Below, in pieces: positions 11,201 to 22,400 of a stretch of DNA of 64,000 nucleotides; position 1 is the stretch's first letter; each line of letters starts with the position of its first letter. The DNA comes from Cherax quadricarinatus (taxonomy: Eukaryota; Arthropoda; Malacostraca; Decapoda; Parastacidae), in contig NC_091369.1 of assembly GCF_038502225.1 (NCBI RefSeq), positions 13,164,502-13,228,501 of the forward strand, in the 5' to 3' direction. The notes under the pieces are model-generated. The model had not been told where the DNA came from and ran no database searches. It saw only the letters and a program-made list of their open reading frames with translations. A program made the position numbers and the translations under genes.

Positions 11201-12490
11201 GAAGGGGCTTCTTGCTAGCCCCAGTACAGATACTAGGAAGGGGCTTCTTGCTAGCCCCAGTACAGATACTAGGAAGGGGCTTCTTGTTAGCCCCAGTACA
11301 GATACTAGGAAGGGGCTTCTTAGGAAAGGGCTTCTTTAGCCCCAGTACAGATACTAGGAAGGGGCTTCTTGTTAGCCCCAGTACAGATACTAGGAAGGGG
11401 CTTCTTGTTAGCCCCAGTACAGATACTAGGAAGGGGCTTCTTGTTAGCCCCAGTACAGATACTAGGAAGGGGCTTCTTGTTAGCCCCAGTACAGATACTA
11501 GGAAGGGGCTTCTTATTAGCCCCAGTACAGATACTAGGAAGGGGCTTCTTGCTAGACCCAGTACAGATACTAGGAAGGGGCTTCTTATTAGCCCCAGTAC
11601 AGATACTAGGAAGGGGCTTCTTATTAGCTCCAGAACAGATACTAGGAAGGAGCTTTTTATTAGCCCCAGTGCAGATACTAGGAAGGAGCTTTTTATTAGC
11701 CCCAGTACACATACTAGGAAGGGGCTTCTTGTTAGCCCCAGTACAGATACTAGGAAGGGGCTTCTTGTTAGCCCCAGTACAGATACTAGGAAGGGGCTTC
11801 TTGTTAGCCCCAGTACAGATACTAGGAAGGGGCTTCTTATTAGCCCCAGTACAGATACTAGGAAGGGGCTTCTTGTTAGCCCCAGTACAGATACTAGGAA
11901 GGGGCTTCTTATTAGCCCCAGTACAGATACTAGGAAGGGGCTTCTTATTAGCCCCAGTACAGATACTAGGAAGGGGCTTCTTATTAGCCCCAGTACAGAT
12001 ACTAGGAAGGAGCTTCTTATTAGCCCCAGTACAGATACTAGGAAGGGGCTTCTTGTTAGCCCCAGTACAGATACTAGGAAGGAGCTTCTTATTAGCCCCA
12101 GTACAGATACTAGGAAGGGGCTTCTTGTTAGCCCCAGTACAGATACTAGGAAGGGGCTTCTTATTAGCTCCAGAACAGATACTAGGAAGGAGCCCCAGTG
12201 CAGATACTAGGAAGGAGGCCCCCAGTACACATACTAGGAAGGGGCTTCTTGTTAGCCCCAGTGCAGATACTAGGAAGGGGCTTATTGTTAGCCCCAGTGC
12301 AGATACTAGGAAGGGGCTTCTTGTTAGCCCCAGTACAGATACTAGGAAGGGGCTTCTTATTAGCCCCAGTACAGATACTAGGAAGCGGCTTCTTATTAGC
12401 CCCAGTACAGATACTAGGAAGGGGCTTCTTATTAGTCCCAGTACAGATACTAGGAAGGAGCTTCTTATTAGCCCCAGTCCAGGTATTAGA
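8272..12490. repeat. 36-bp minisatellite, about 117 copies
   Basis: The unit contains cttcttgctagccccagt then (g/a)cagatactaggaagggg. Because 36 is a multiple of 3 and the unit has no stop, long frames appear on both strands (for example repeated GLLASPSADTRK over 800 codons); I do not read these as a protein. Variants are regional: GCAGAT units dominate at 8300-9350 and 9770-10290, ACAGAT units elsewhere, GTTAG becomes common later, and ATTAG appears only after about 11510. Truncated units mark 10310-10330, 10570-10640, 11320-11345 and 12185-12235. Confidence 0.97.
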
Positions 12491-12660
12491 AAATCCTCAT
12501 CTATTCGTTCTTGTCGTTCTATAAGTTTATATGTAACATCAGGTCTGGGTTCCTCCCACCAGCCAGCCTCAATATCCTTAATACTCATGAAGCATAAAGA
12601 GGCACAATACGGTGACTGAAGCAGTACACAAAAAACAGCACATAGGAATCTGAAACTCAT
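12491..12660 (-). other. Open frame adjoining the 36-bp array, origin unknown
   Basis: The minus frame reads MSIKDIEAGWWEEPRPD then VTYKLIERQERIDEDF and runs without a stop into the array. Composition is protein-like (acidic, Trp pair) but no splice sites or second exon were found. It could be a decayed transposon ORF or chance. Confidence 0.2.
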
Positions 12661-12735
12661 GACGATGTTTCGGTCCGACTTGGGCCATTAACTAATCACA
12701 CTAGTTAATAGTCCAAGTCGGACCGAAACATCGTC
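12661..12735. repeat. Inverted repeat, 34-bp arms with 7-nt loop
   Basis: Arms 12661-12694 and 12702-12735 match at all but about two positions; the core is ttcggtccgacttgg. Related single arms occur near 16020 and 52400, so this is one member of a dispersed family. Confidence 0.8.
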
Positions 12736-13159
<424 letters not shown>

Positions 13160-13389
13160 TTTCACTATTCTGTCATGTGATCTGAATTCGCTTTTCTCAG
13201 TTTTCACTACATGCCATTAACCATTAATACCATTCTTCAACTATCACTCCATTTGGTCAACGTATCCTAAGTTATCTAATAATCATTTACAGCCATTTCT
13301 CGGTATTTTACATAAGATTCTACATCAGCAAATATACTAGATGTAGTTTTTTTATTTCTTATTTAGTATATAAGTGCCATTAGAATCTT

Positions 13390-13665
13390 ACATTTGTCCA
13401 CAGCGAACTGCATCTGCCACTTCTCCGACCACTGCATCAACCTAACCAGATCTGCCTTCAGCGCTCTAGTGTCCTCAATAGAATTTCATTTCCCGAAATG
13501 CTCTGCATAACTAAGGGCTTTCTGTATACACAGCCAAACGTTATCCACTTCTGTACATTGTAACTTGCTGAAATTAATCTTATCTGATCTTATCTACTTA
13601 TTTTAGTGTTATCGGCAAACTTGCTCATGCCACTCTTCATTCCTTCATTTATGTCGTTTATATAC
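13390..13665 (-). pseudogene. LINE reverse-transcriptase fragment (downstream half)
   Basis: Minus-strand conceptual pieces read YINDINEGM, then SKFADNTK (the catalytic FADD changed to FADN), then LKADLVRLMQWSEKWQM and AVDKCKI. This is the RT palm and downstream region of a CR1/Jockey-group non-LTR element. Frames are broken. It is probably the continuation of the fragment at 14290-14810, separated by later insertions. Confidence 0.7.
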
Positions 13666-13679
13666 CTGGAGTATACCTG

Positions 13680-14080
13680 TAGAGGGTTTCGGGGGTCAAC
13701 GCCTCCGCGGCTCAGTTCGAGACCAGGCCTCGTGGTGGCTCAGGGTCTGATCAACCAGGCTGTTACTGCTGGCGCAAACTGACGTACGAACCACAGCCCG
13801 GCTGGTCAGGTACTGACTTTAGGTGCCTGTCCAGCGCCTTCTTGAAGACATCCAGGGGTCTATTGGTAATCCCCTTATGTATGCTGGGAGGCAGCTGAAC
13901 AGTCTTGGGCCCCGGACACATATTGTGTTGTCTCTCAGTGTACTCGTGGCCCCCCTGCTTTTCATTGGGGGAAGTACTGATCTCTGTTGAACACCACTTT
14001 TGTGTCCCAATTCTGATTTCTCATCATTTGTGCAAACCCTCTGTTGCCTCGATTCAGGAATATCTTTATTATACACTCCA
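13680..14080 (-). mobile_element. LINE 3' tail family ending VPDQPGC
   Basis: Minus pieces read CLPAYI then PPSIHKGITNRPLDVFKKAL and SVPDQPGCG, in alternating frames. The same kind of tail (VLDQPGCDGYV) lies at 20040-20420. It is the C-terminal end and 3' UTR of a non-LTR element, not a gene. Confidence 0.6.
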
Positions 14081-14285
14081 TATCTTTCCTGTGAGGGACG
14101 TCAAAAGATTACAGAGGTACATAATGGGTCCAGGGACTGGGCCTCGGTGTTTTGAAAGCTGAACAAGTTACAATGGTAATGAACTATTTGCATGTTTATA
14201 TCTAGTTACAATCGTAGTGAGTTATTTATGCGGACATAAATTAGGTTACACACACACATATACACACGCGAAAAAAAATTAAGAT
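14081..14285. repeat. SINE-like 'gaggtacataatgggtccag' repeat
   Basis: Shares the order: agattacagaggtacataat, then gggtccagggactggg, then aagctgaacaagttaca, then gtaatgaactatt. Other copies start near 34500, 56600, 56800 and 58515. Confidence 0.7.
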
Positions 14286-14850
14286 TTTCTCTCCTATTCC
14301 AGGTGACGCCACTTTCATCAGCAGTCTCCCGTGTGGAACTTTATCGAAGTCCTTACTGAAGTCCACATACACATGATCTACGGCCTCGAATATCTTAGTG
14401 AATCAAGTTAGTAGATTTGACAAACATGAGCGTCCCTTTCAAAAACCATGCTAAGACTCATTAATCAATTTACGTCTTTCAATGCGGCTTCGAACTGCTT
14501 CTGCAGTTGATTCCATCAATTTCCCCACAATTGACGTTAGGCTGATTGGTCCATAATGCAAAGCTAAGGACCGTTCTCCCGCTTTGTGAACGGGTATTCC
14601 ACTTGCCATTTTCCACTTATCCGGTACGATTCCCGTTTGTAGGGATCTGTTGAAAAGATTAGTTAATGGTTTCTTAAGGTCCTCTTTACTTTCATTTGGA
14701 ACTCCTGAAAACAGCTCGTCAGGTCCCGGTGATTCAGTGGGTTTTAACGTTGCTGTTTGTCTGACAGCCATGTCACTAGTGACTGTCAGCTTGAAGACTA
14801 TGATACTTGTGCAATATTTGTGTGTCTTTGCTTGTACACGTTTCGCCATC
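14286..14850 (-). pseudogene. LINE reverse-transcriptase fragment (upstream half)
   Basis: The minus frame reads ESPGPDELFSGVPNESKEDL, then NLFNRSLQTGIVPDKWKMA, then PISLTSIVGKLMES and RRKLINES, which are RT motifs 0-2 of a CR1/Jockey-group element. Further on, in another frame, DHVYVDFSKDFDKVPHG (motif A) is legible at about 14300-14400. Frameshifts make it non-functional. Confidence 0.75.
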
Positions 14851-15140
14851 TATTGACTTTATCTATACATACATATATATTTCTACAAATTTCTTATGTA
14901 TATATATATATATGCATTGATAAAGCCACTAGATAGGAATAAATGGTATAAAATACCGTCACGATGGAAAAATAAACACAAGAGCAGTATAATATGATCC
15001 TTTGACAAGTGACTTGATAAAACCCACTGTGTGGGCGAAACGTTGTCTATAAAGGATCATATTATACTGCTTTTGTGTTTATTTTTCCAAAGCCACTTGA
15101 TGGCGAAACGTCTACGAGCAAAGATACTGAATACCAGTGA
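14851..15140. repeat. CGAAACG-family cluster
   Basis: Three cores: acacgtttcgcc at about 14837, gcgaaacgttgtc at about 15032 and ggcgaaacgtctac at about 15102. The spacer tail with atcatattatactgc matches the copies near 16960 and 50150. Confidence 0.65.
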
Positions 15141-15480
15141 TATACGACTTTGATCTTGCATAATTAATTTTCGTCCTGACCTGTATGATTACTGATTTCT
15201 GGAATTTCGCTTGCATCTTCCATCGTAAAAACAGAGAAGAAGCAAGTGCTCGTGACTGTATACGTTTCTTTACCACTGAGAGTAACCTAACCAGAGTTAC
15301 TCTCAAGAGAGTCCTTCTTTTCACCTAATCTTTTGGGCAGGACTGTCTCTCTCGTAATTCTGATTTCATAATCTGTTTTGGCTTTTCTTATTCCTCTTTT
15401 GATTTCTCTCTTTATTTGTGTATATTGGTTCCTTCTATGTCCTCCTCCTCCATTGATTCGCCTGTAAATACATCTCTTTT
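15141..15480. other. Intergenic, no gene seen
   Basis: Short minus frames only, without motifs. Contains a small direct or inverted repeat around gagagtaacc / gttactctc at about 15278-15306. Confidence 0.35.
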
Positions 15481-15690
15481 GACCTCTGAGAAGTTTTAGT
15501 GTACTGAGTAACTAAAATGTAAAGAACACTTGTCAACGCTTAATAACACTCCACATGCAGAGAGAAACAGATTGATTGATCTGTATATTTCGACCCTCTT
15601 CTGGGATCCTCTTCAGCTGAAGAGGACCCCAGAAAGAGGTTAAATTATATAGATCAATCAGCCTCATGTGTTTAGTCTATTGTTTATCGA
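15481..15690. repeat. Dispersed repeat with 'tatttcgaccctcttctggg' core
   Basis: Matches 58960-59110 over: aacacttgtcaacgcttaa, then ccacatgcagagagaaac, then gatctgtatatttcgacc and ttctgggatcctcttcagct. The second half here is a partial reverse complement (agctgaagaggaccccagaa), so this copy folds back on itself. Confidence 0.7.
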
Positions 15691-16430
15691 TTTGCGATAA
15701 TTTTTCTTCGTTAATATAATCGTTATATTTGGAACATATGTAGCCTGGGAAGCTTATATAAGGTTCTGAAAATTTAATTTTGGCAGTCACTTGTACAGTT
15801 CGGGCGCACACGATAATTTCCAGTCATCTTGACTCAATCTACTTTACCAAAATAATCTCTTAGTCGCCTGAAATTCCCCTGCACGGTAATCAGGGAATTT
15901 GACAGGATTAAAATGATGAAAGCAATTCCATGAGATATTGGAATTGAGTGATTTGTGATCACTCTCATCAAGTTCATCATTAAATTCAAGATTATTGATT
16001 AGTTAATGTGACTAGTTAATGGTCCCAGTAGGACCGAAACGTTTTCATAAGTTCCATTCTCCTATGTACGGGTTATTTGTGTATTGTTCCAGTCACGGTA
16101 TTGTGTCTTTTTATTCTTTACAGATCCCTTGTTTGTCAGAACCTAATCATGCAGTTTTTTCCTCTACTTCTGTCACAAAGTGTTTTAAAAGCATTCCTAG
16201 ACTTTTTCTAGAAAACTGCTAGACTCTAGATCTCCAATCAATTTAACTAAACATTTAAACATTTTCGATTCTAGACGCCTTATTAATTTCGTCCCCCGGA
16301 AGTTTATCGTGTCCTTTTCCCTAGGTTTTGGGATCCATAAATCACATTTAAGACGAACTTTCCGTGTCCGTTGAGAAACTAATCAACTAACTTCAGTGTC
16401 CGTCATTTCCATTGTCATATCTACACTATT
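15691..16430. other. Low-copy intergenic with one repeat arm
   Basis: No gene found. At about 15995-16110 there is an arm of the 'ggaccgaaacg' family ending in gtattgttccagtcacggta, shared with 52440-52480. Confidence 0.4.
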
Positions 16431-16617
16431 AAGAACATAACAAAGAAGGAACATTTAGACACATGTGCAACATTTGGGTACAAAGGAGGAACACTACAAC
16501 AGGCCTGTTGGCCCATACAGGGCAGGTCTTTCTTAAACCCAAACCCACTAACAAAAATATTTGCCCATCCCATTGTCAATGCTACCCGAAAAATAAAGCT
16601 TCGATAACCCTTTTAAC
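16431..16617. mobile_element. Retroelement 3' tail fragment (minus sense)
   Basis: Starts aagaacataacaaagaagga and includes acaggcctgttggcccatac, the same kind of tail seen at 17130 and 31765 though more diverged. It leads directly into the 11-bp array. Confidence 0.55.
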
Positions 16618-16820
16618 TCAAGTCCCACTCAAGTCCCACTCAAGTCCCAGTCAAGTCCCACTCAAGTCCCACTCAAGTCCCACTCAAGTCCCACTCAAGT
16701 CCCAGTCAAGTCCCAGTCAAGTCCCACTCAAGTCCCACTCAAGTCCCACTCAAGTCCCACTCAAGTCCCACTCAAGTCCCACTCAAGTCCCACTCAAGTC
16801 CCACTCAAGTCCTACTCATT
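16618..16820. repeat. 11-bp minisatellite, about 18 copies
   Basis: Unit cactcaagtcc, with occasional agtcaagtccc variants. Confidence 0.95.
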
Positions 16821-16849
16821 CATGGAAAAATAAATTCAAATGCTCTGTG

Positions 16850-17040
16850 TTATAATGCGACTCTTTATTAAACTACATTTCGTCCACACAGTGGGCTTGA
16901 TCATGACAGAAACAGATCTGTTTATGAATTGATAAAGCCCACTTTGTTGGGCGAAACGTTGTCAATAAAAAAAAAATCACATTAAACTGCGTATATGTTT
17001 ATTTTTCCGTTGTGTCGGTATTTCATGCCATTTATCTCCA
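16850..17040. repeat. CGAAACG-family copy
   Basis: tttcgtccacacagtgggc ... cactttgttgggcgaaacg, inverted arms around a short middle, with a poly(A)-like stretch and tgtttatttttccgttgtg at the right end. Confidence 0.65.
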
Positions 17041-17129
17041 TCTCACGTATTAATCTAATCTGCCGCAGCAGTTCAAATTTTTCTTAAGATAAATCACTAC
17101 TACTCATACTACGCTTTCTTTCCCTTGAC

Positions 17130-17415
17130 TTTTAACATAAGAACGAAGGAACACTGCAGAAGGCCTACTGGCCCATGCGAGGCAGGTCCAAGTCTCCTAC
17201 CGGCTTAAGCCAATGCACCCAACCTAGTCAGGTCAGGTCACATTGACTTAAGGGAGGAACACGGCAACCGACCTGGTAGCACAAGCTATCAGGTCCAACT
17301 CACACCCACCCACATCCACTCATGTATTTATCCAACCTATTTTTAAAGCTACACAACGTTCTGGCCTCTATAACTGTACTCGGGAGTTTGTTCCACTCAT
17401 CCACAACTCTGGTGT
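17130..17415 (-). mobile_element. LINE 3' end fragment
   Basis: Plus strand begins aacataagaacgaaggaaca and ends gtttgttccactcatccaca. Read on minus it gives the C-terminal KLxxTVIEARTLCSFK-like stretch and DKYMSGCGWV of a non-LTR ORF, then its 3' UTR. Sister copies lie at 31765-31995 (same strand) and 32010-32300 (opposite). Confidence 0.7.
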
Positions 17416-17669
17416 GGAATATTTTATATTACTATATATGACATTCATTAATAGTTTAATTTAGATAAATACCGCGGAACCGAAGTGGGAGGAAGAAATT
17501 AGAGATGTGAAGGAATGACTGAGGGATAAATAACTAAGAGTTGCAGGTAGAAAGATGTACCATTTACCACGGGGAAAAGATTGCCACTGGAAGGCCATGA
17601 CGTGGAAACTAATACTGCGCTGCCATGCTATCAAATAGCCTTCAAATGTATTGATATATGTAAGCAAAA

Positions 17670-17890
17670 ACTAGGATATATTAGAAAACGTTCCGGTCCT
17701 GGGATATTGATCATTTCTAACATACAGAGGTTAAAAGGCGGTATATATAGGCTACATATACTGTCTTTCAACCTCTGTATGTTCGAAGTGATCAAGGTTC
17801 TAAGACCGAAACGTTTTCTAATATGTCCTAGTGTTTGCTTACGTGTTTTTCTAAACCAACTTGTCGGTATTTATTACCAAGGTTTATACC
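17670..17890. repeat. Foldback repeat with aacgttttctaata core
   Basis: Arms around acatacagaggttaaaagg and cctttcaacctctgtatgt-like sequence, with tattagaaaacgttccgg mirrored by ccgaaacgttttctaata. Confidence 0.7.
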
Positions 17891-17974
17891 ATATTGATAC
17901 ATAAACATTATAGTGGTATATGTATCTATGTATAATAAACCGAAGAATGGACCGGGGTTAGACTCACGGTCCTG

Positions 17975-18075
17975 GCTCCGTAGCAGGCCCAGTACTCACC
18001 TAGTTATGGTTGCAGGGGTCGAGTCACGGCTCCTGGCCCCACTCAGTTACGAGGCTCTAGTAACTCAATTAGTAA
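17975..18075 (-). mobile_element. 3' UTR fragment of the CR1/Jockey-like LINE family
   Basis: Carries gtactcacctagttatggtt and gcaggggtcgagtcacggct, which also form the 3' ends of the elements at 42365, 54605 and (reverse) 63165. Confidence 0.65.
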
Positions 18076-18159
18076 CAAGTGTTTATCATGACTATTTCCA
18101 CTAATGAGCCCAGCCTCCCTGTGACCTCTTCTCCAAGCTGCTGCACCTCCCTTGATATA

Positions 18160-18265
18160 AATCAAGTAAAAGGACACAAGTGCAACTAATGCGACATTTT
18201 ATTGTGGCAACGTTTCGCTCTCTAGGAGCGTTATCAAGCTGTTATAAACAATACATGTATGTATA
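18160..18265. repeat. Repeat with ggcaacgtttcgctctc core
   Basis: aggacacaagtgcaactaat, then ttttattgtggcaacgtttc, then ttatcaagctgtta. A reverse-orientation copy lies at 45745-45885. Confidence 0.65.
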
Positions 18266-18359
18266 ATCGCCAAGACCAGGGTCTACAAACAACATATGGA
18301 CACAGAGGGTATATATATATAGGCTTAGAGTGAAGTGTAAGGCACAATATAATTGTTGT

Positions 18360-18381
18360 AGTAGTGGTTGTAGTATTAGTG

Positions 18382-18425
<44 letters not shown>

Positions 18426-18946
18426 TAGGCAGTGGTTGGTAGGTAGTGGTAGGTAGGTGGTAGGTAGGTAGTAGGTAGGTTGGTGGTAGTGGTGGTGGTG
18501 GTGGTGGTGGTGGTGGTGGTGGTGGTAGGTGGTGGTGGTGGTGGTGGTGGTGGTGGTGGTGGTGGTGGTGGTGGTAGGTGGTGGTGGCGGTGGTGGTGGT
18601 GGTGGTGGTGGATGGTGGTGGTGGTGGTGGTGGTGGTGGTGGTGGTGGGGGTGGTGGTGGTGGTGGTGGTGATAGGTGGTGGTGGTGGTGGTGGTGGTGG
18701 TGGTGGTAGGTGGTGGTGGATGGTGGTGGTTGGTGGTGGTGGTGGTGGTGGTGGTGGTGGTGGTAGGTGGTGGTGGTGGTGGTGGTGGTGGTTGGTGGCG
18801 GTGGTGGTGGTGGTGGAGGTGGTGGTGGTGGTGGTGGTGGTGGTGGTGGTGGTGGTTGGTGGTGGTAGGTGGAGGTAGGTGGTTGGTGGTGGCCAGGTGG
18901 TGGTGGTGGTGGTGGTGGTGGTGGTGGTGGTGGTGGTTAATAATAA

Positions 18947-19012
<66 letters not shown>

Positions 19013-19030
19013 AAGTAGTAGTAGTAATAC
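18360..19030. repeat. Compound trinucleotide array (GTA)n-(GGT)n-(GTA)n
   Basis: (GTA)n at about 18375-18425, then (GGT)n with taggt interruptions at 18480-18935, then (AGT)n to about 19027. Confidence 0.97.
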
Positions 19031-19164
19031 ATGTGGTAAAAACAGTCTACTTGCACAAGTTACAAAGGTTATTAGAGCTTATTGCTTGAGTAGCATTAAA
19101 ATGGATCATGCTTCTACTTTAGGCTGGGAGAATGGTTTTTCGTGCACCAAGACTGATGGGTTGA

Positions 19165-19330
19165 CCACGGTACGGGTGGGACTTGAACTCGCGGCAAGTG
19201 AGTCGTAAAACTCCAGGCTAGTGACATATGCGCTGGCCTGGAGTTTTAAGACTTACTTGCCGCAAGTTCAAGCCCCACCCGTACCGTGGTTTGCTTGCAA
19301 TCGTGTCATTACGATATCATGAGTCCTCAT
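19165..19330. repeat. tRNA-related SINE copy arranged as an inverted repeat
   Basis: Arms 19165-19218 and 19236-19289 (54 bp, about four mismatches, 17-nt loop). Each arm contains a B-box-like word (gcaagttcaagcccc). The right arm continues with ttgcaatcgtgtcattacga, the tail also found after the SINE at 58247. Confidence 0.75.
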
Positions 19331-19434
19331 GGACTAAATACTTACAAACTACCTCGTCACCTTGTCTACTCCGTCTTCCACCAAGGTTGATGTTTCCAGG
19401 AGTGTGATTCGTCTCTGTACGTGACTGATGAAGC

Positions 19435-19790
19435 TTGCAACACAGACGAAACCTTTCATCAATAAAGATTACTAATATTGCACGTGTCTTGATGATTAAG
19501 ACACATGTGCAACAGTTGGGTATCTTTATTGATGAAACGTTTCGCCTACATAGTAGACTTCTTCAGTCAAATACGGATAATAAATTGAAGACAGTAAAGG
19601 TGACCATGGAGCTGAACTCTTCTCCAGGTTGAGGGACTGACCACCTCAAACTGTTTCTACAAGGGTGATGGACTGGTTACATCATGTTCACCTCGACACT
19701 TCTGCTGCCTTCAATCCATTTTCTGTATTTAACTGAAGAAATCTACCAAGTGCGAAACGCTTCAATAATAAAGGTACCTAATTGTTTCAC
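19435..19790. repeat. CGAAACG foldback element, near full length
   Basis: Left arm: acacatgtgcaacagttggg, then gaaacgtttcgcctac, then cttcttcagtcaaatac. Right arm: atttaactgaagaaat, then gcgaaacgcttc, then aattgtttcacatg. A middle segment gaggttgatgg-like joins them. The upstream copy ends near 19495. Confidence 0.8.
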
Positions 19791-19794
19791 ATGT

Positions 19795-19965
19795 CCCCTC
19801 ATGGGAGGTTCCTTGACGCTAGTGAGGGGCTCTTGATCTAGGGAATTGAATCTGTGCTCCGGTTCCCTGAATTAAGCCTGAATATCTTCCATATCCAACC
19901 CCCATAGGCGCTGTATAATCCTACGGGCTTAGTGCTCCCCCATGATTATAATAATATTGTACATG
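19795..19965 (-). mobile_element. SINE copy with (ATT)n-type tail
   Basis: Plus strand: ctagtgaggggctcttgatc ... ctgaattaagcctgaata ... gggcttagtgctcccccatg then attataataata. A reverse-complement copy is at 53645-53790, and a tail-only piece (gtggcttagcgcttc then gattataataataat) is near 51065. Confidence 0.7.
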
Positions 19966-20039
19966 TGTCTTAAGCATCAACTTGTGTGTATTTTATACCA
20001 TTATCAGGATAGGTGTATCCTGTTAACTGGATACCAGTA

Positions 20040-20425
20040 CCTTTACCTTCGATGAGTTCCGAGAGTTATTCTACTCTCGGAGCCCGACCATTTGTCAGGC
20101 TTGTTTGCTGCTTGGGTGGTCAACCAGGCTGATGCTGCTGGAGGCCCACTGCCCCACATATCCATCACAGCCTGGTTGATCTAGGACCTGGTGAAGATAA
20201 TTATTCTGTTTCCTTTTGAAAACTTCTGCACTTGTCCCAGCAGTGTTTCTGTTATTTTCTGTTAGATATTGAATAATCTGAGACCAAGAATGTTGATACA
20301 GTGTTCCTTTATTGTGCTCACTGCACCCCTGCTTTTATCATGCACATCCTCCCAAATCTCTCACTCCAGTATGTTGCTACAGCAGTGAACAGATTTGGGA
20401 CAAGGCCCTCAGTGCAAAAGCAACT
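20040..20425 (-). mobile_element. LINE 3' tail, VLDQPGC family
   Basis: Minus pieces: TVYQHSWSQIIQYLTENN, then AGTSAEVFKRKQNNYL and HQVLDQPGCDGYV. It resembles the fragment at 13680-14080. Confidence 0.6.
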
Positions 20426-20684
20426 GATAAACAAACCATTGTAGCTGTGTAACCTGGGGAATACACACTGAGTGCATGTTGTGGTCAGGCGCTATCAATT
20501 ATCGTGCTGGGCAGTGCCACGTTCAAGCCGGTGTTGTACTTCTTACTCTGTTTGTAGGTGGCAAAACGAGTGCGGTAATTAGAGAATTCAATCAGACGAT
20601 ATTTCGCCCGTGTAGCAGATTTTCTTGCAAGTCCATGCAATATACCTGGGGAAAAGTGGTTAGGCAGGTCAGGTGGTTGGAGGG
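20426..20684. other. Intergenic, no gene seen
   Basis: An 86-codon plus frame spans part of this but lacks motifs and runs into the next tandem repeat. Confidence 0.3.
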
Positions 20685-20950
20685 GGGAGACGAGGGGCGA
20701 GGGATGTCTTTTGAGGGACAAGGGGATGTCGGGTGAAGGGCAAAAGGATGTCAGGTGAGGGACAAAGGGATGTCAGGTGAGGGACAAAGGGATGTCAGGT
20801 GAGGGAGGGGGATGTCAAGTGAGGGAGGGGGATGTCAAGTGAGGGAGGGGGGTGTCAAGTGAGGGAGGGGGATGTCAAGTGAGGGTTGGTGATGTTAGGT
20901 GAGGGAGGGGGTAGGTCAGATGAGAGACGGGGGATGTCATATGAGGGAGG
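20685..20950. repeat. G-rich minisatellite of about 20 bp
   Basis: Units like gtgagggagggggatgtcaa, with a longer early form containing gacaaagg. Confidence 0.9.
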
Positions 20951-21009
20951 TTGATAAATGTGGTTATCTAAGAGTCGTGTGTTCATCAGTCATCAACTAG
21001 ATTATCCAA

Positions 21010-21180
21010 GTTGATAATTAAGACACATGTGCAACAGTTAGGTATCTTTATTTCGAAACGTTTCGCCTACATAGTAGGCTTCTTCAGTCGAATACAGAAA
21101 AGTACACTACCAGTTAGCTACAACTAATAGATGTGATCCTAGAGTACTAAGCAGGAGGGTTTGGAATATTATTCATAAGC
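21010..21180. repeat. CGAAACG foldback, left arm
   Basis: aagacacatgtgcaacagtt, then cgaaacgtttcgcctaca, then gcttcttcagtcgaatacag. Confidence 0.75.
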
Positions 21181-21549
21181 TTTAATGATTAAGATTACTC
21201 AGGAAACAAGACGAGCGTTTCCTGACGCGGAGCCTTAGTCATAGAATGCCCCGCAGCTGAAGTTTTTGGTCATGTGACCGAGACCGTCCACTGGCTTCCA
21301 GGGAAAGAAATCGTCAGTGATATCCCTCAACCCGCTGGCAGTCGACAGACGTCAAACCTAGCAATCTAACAAACATTTCACGCCAACTAGCAGTTGAGGA
21401 AAAGAGAGGCGTGAGAAAACATCAATAAACATTTTAATGAAAATGTTTTAGATGCGTCTTGTTCCTCAGTCATTTGACGTACAATATCCTTGTCACGTAC
21501 TGTCTGCATCTGACCTGATCTCGATATCAGTAGCCTGGGAGTAGACGAA

Positions 21550-21590
<41 letters not shown>

Positions 21591-21885
21591 AACTTATCAT
21601 GACAGGGACATGCACGACATATCTAAGATATCAGCTATCACGCCAGGCAGCTATCATACCATAACACCAGCTTTTAAGCGTCGTTATCTCTACCATTAGA
21701 GGCAAAAAAAAGTAGTTACCGGGTTCGTTACGGTGTAAGCTCTGAGTGGCTCTATGATCCACAACAAACAAACAAGTGAGTTCTCAGAAGCGATTCGCAA
21801 TTTCATGTTAATTCAGTGAGGATCTTGAATTGTCGTACTGAGTAACACGAGTTTACCTTACTACTTAATGATAAGGGAAGTAATT
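21181..21885. other. Intergenic with a short (TC)n at about 21551-21588
   Basis: No gene or known repeat recognised outside the (TC)n tract. Confidence 0.35.
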
Positions 21886-22400
21886 ACTTGAAATTACAAG
21901 GATATATACACAGAGAGGTGCATGTCTCTCAGTGTAGTTATACTAAAATACACATCTCTCTGTACATACGTATATACACACTGAGGGCTATACACCACTG
22001 TACATATATAGAGGTGTATATCTCTCGAGGTATTTATATTTGGGTATATCTCTTTATATTTAGGTATATTTCTCAGAGAATATACAATTAGAGGTGTATG
22101 TCTCTCATGGTATACAGTGAGAGGTGTATATATCTCTCAAGGTATATACACAAATTTGATGTATTTCTATCACGACATATATACTTAGAGATGCAGATAT
22201 CTCAAGCAAATACATTAAGTGTTGTATATCAGTGTATATACATTGAGAATATATTTCTCAGTATATCTTTATAAAACACCGAGTGTGTATATCTCTCAGG
22301 GTATATACAATGTGGTGACTATCTCTAATTCTATATACATCGAATGGTATATACATTCCAGTGCACATACACTAAGAATTAATATAAATTCCTATCTCTG
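21886..22400. repeat. Degenerate satellite with 'tatctctcagtgtatata' words
   Basis: Roughly 35-40-bp units alternating gagaggtgtatat and tctctcagtgtatataca, strongly diverged. Short pieces of the same family lie at 38085-38155 and 55740-55860. Confidence 0.75.

Noticed and set aside
8243..12210. Open frames of 343-801 codons with repeated GLLASPSADTRK-type units
   Set aside because: Produced by the 36-bp minisatellite; other frames and the minus strand are open too, and no promoter, splice site or flanking unique coding sequence supports a protein.
14451..14849. Host gene encoding a 132-residue protein
   Set aside because: Its content is reverse-transcriptase motifs of a decayed LINE.
18480..19208. 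Gly/Val/Trp/Ser homopolymer proteins
   Set aside because: Frames of (GGT)n and (AGT)n microsatellites.
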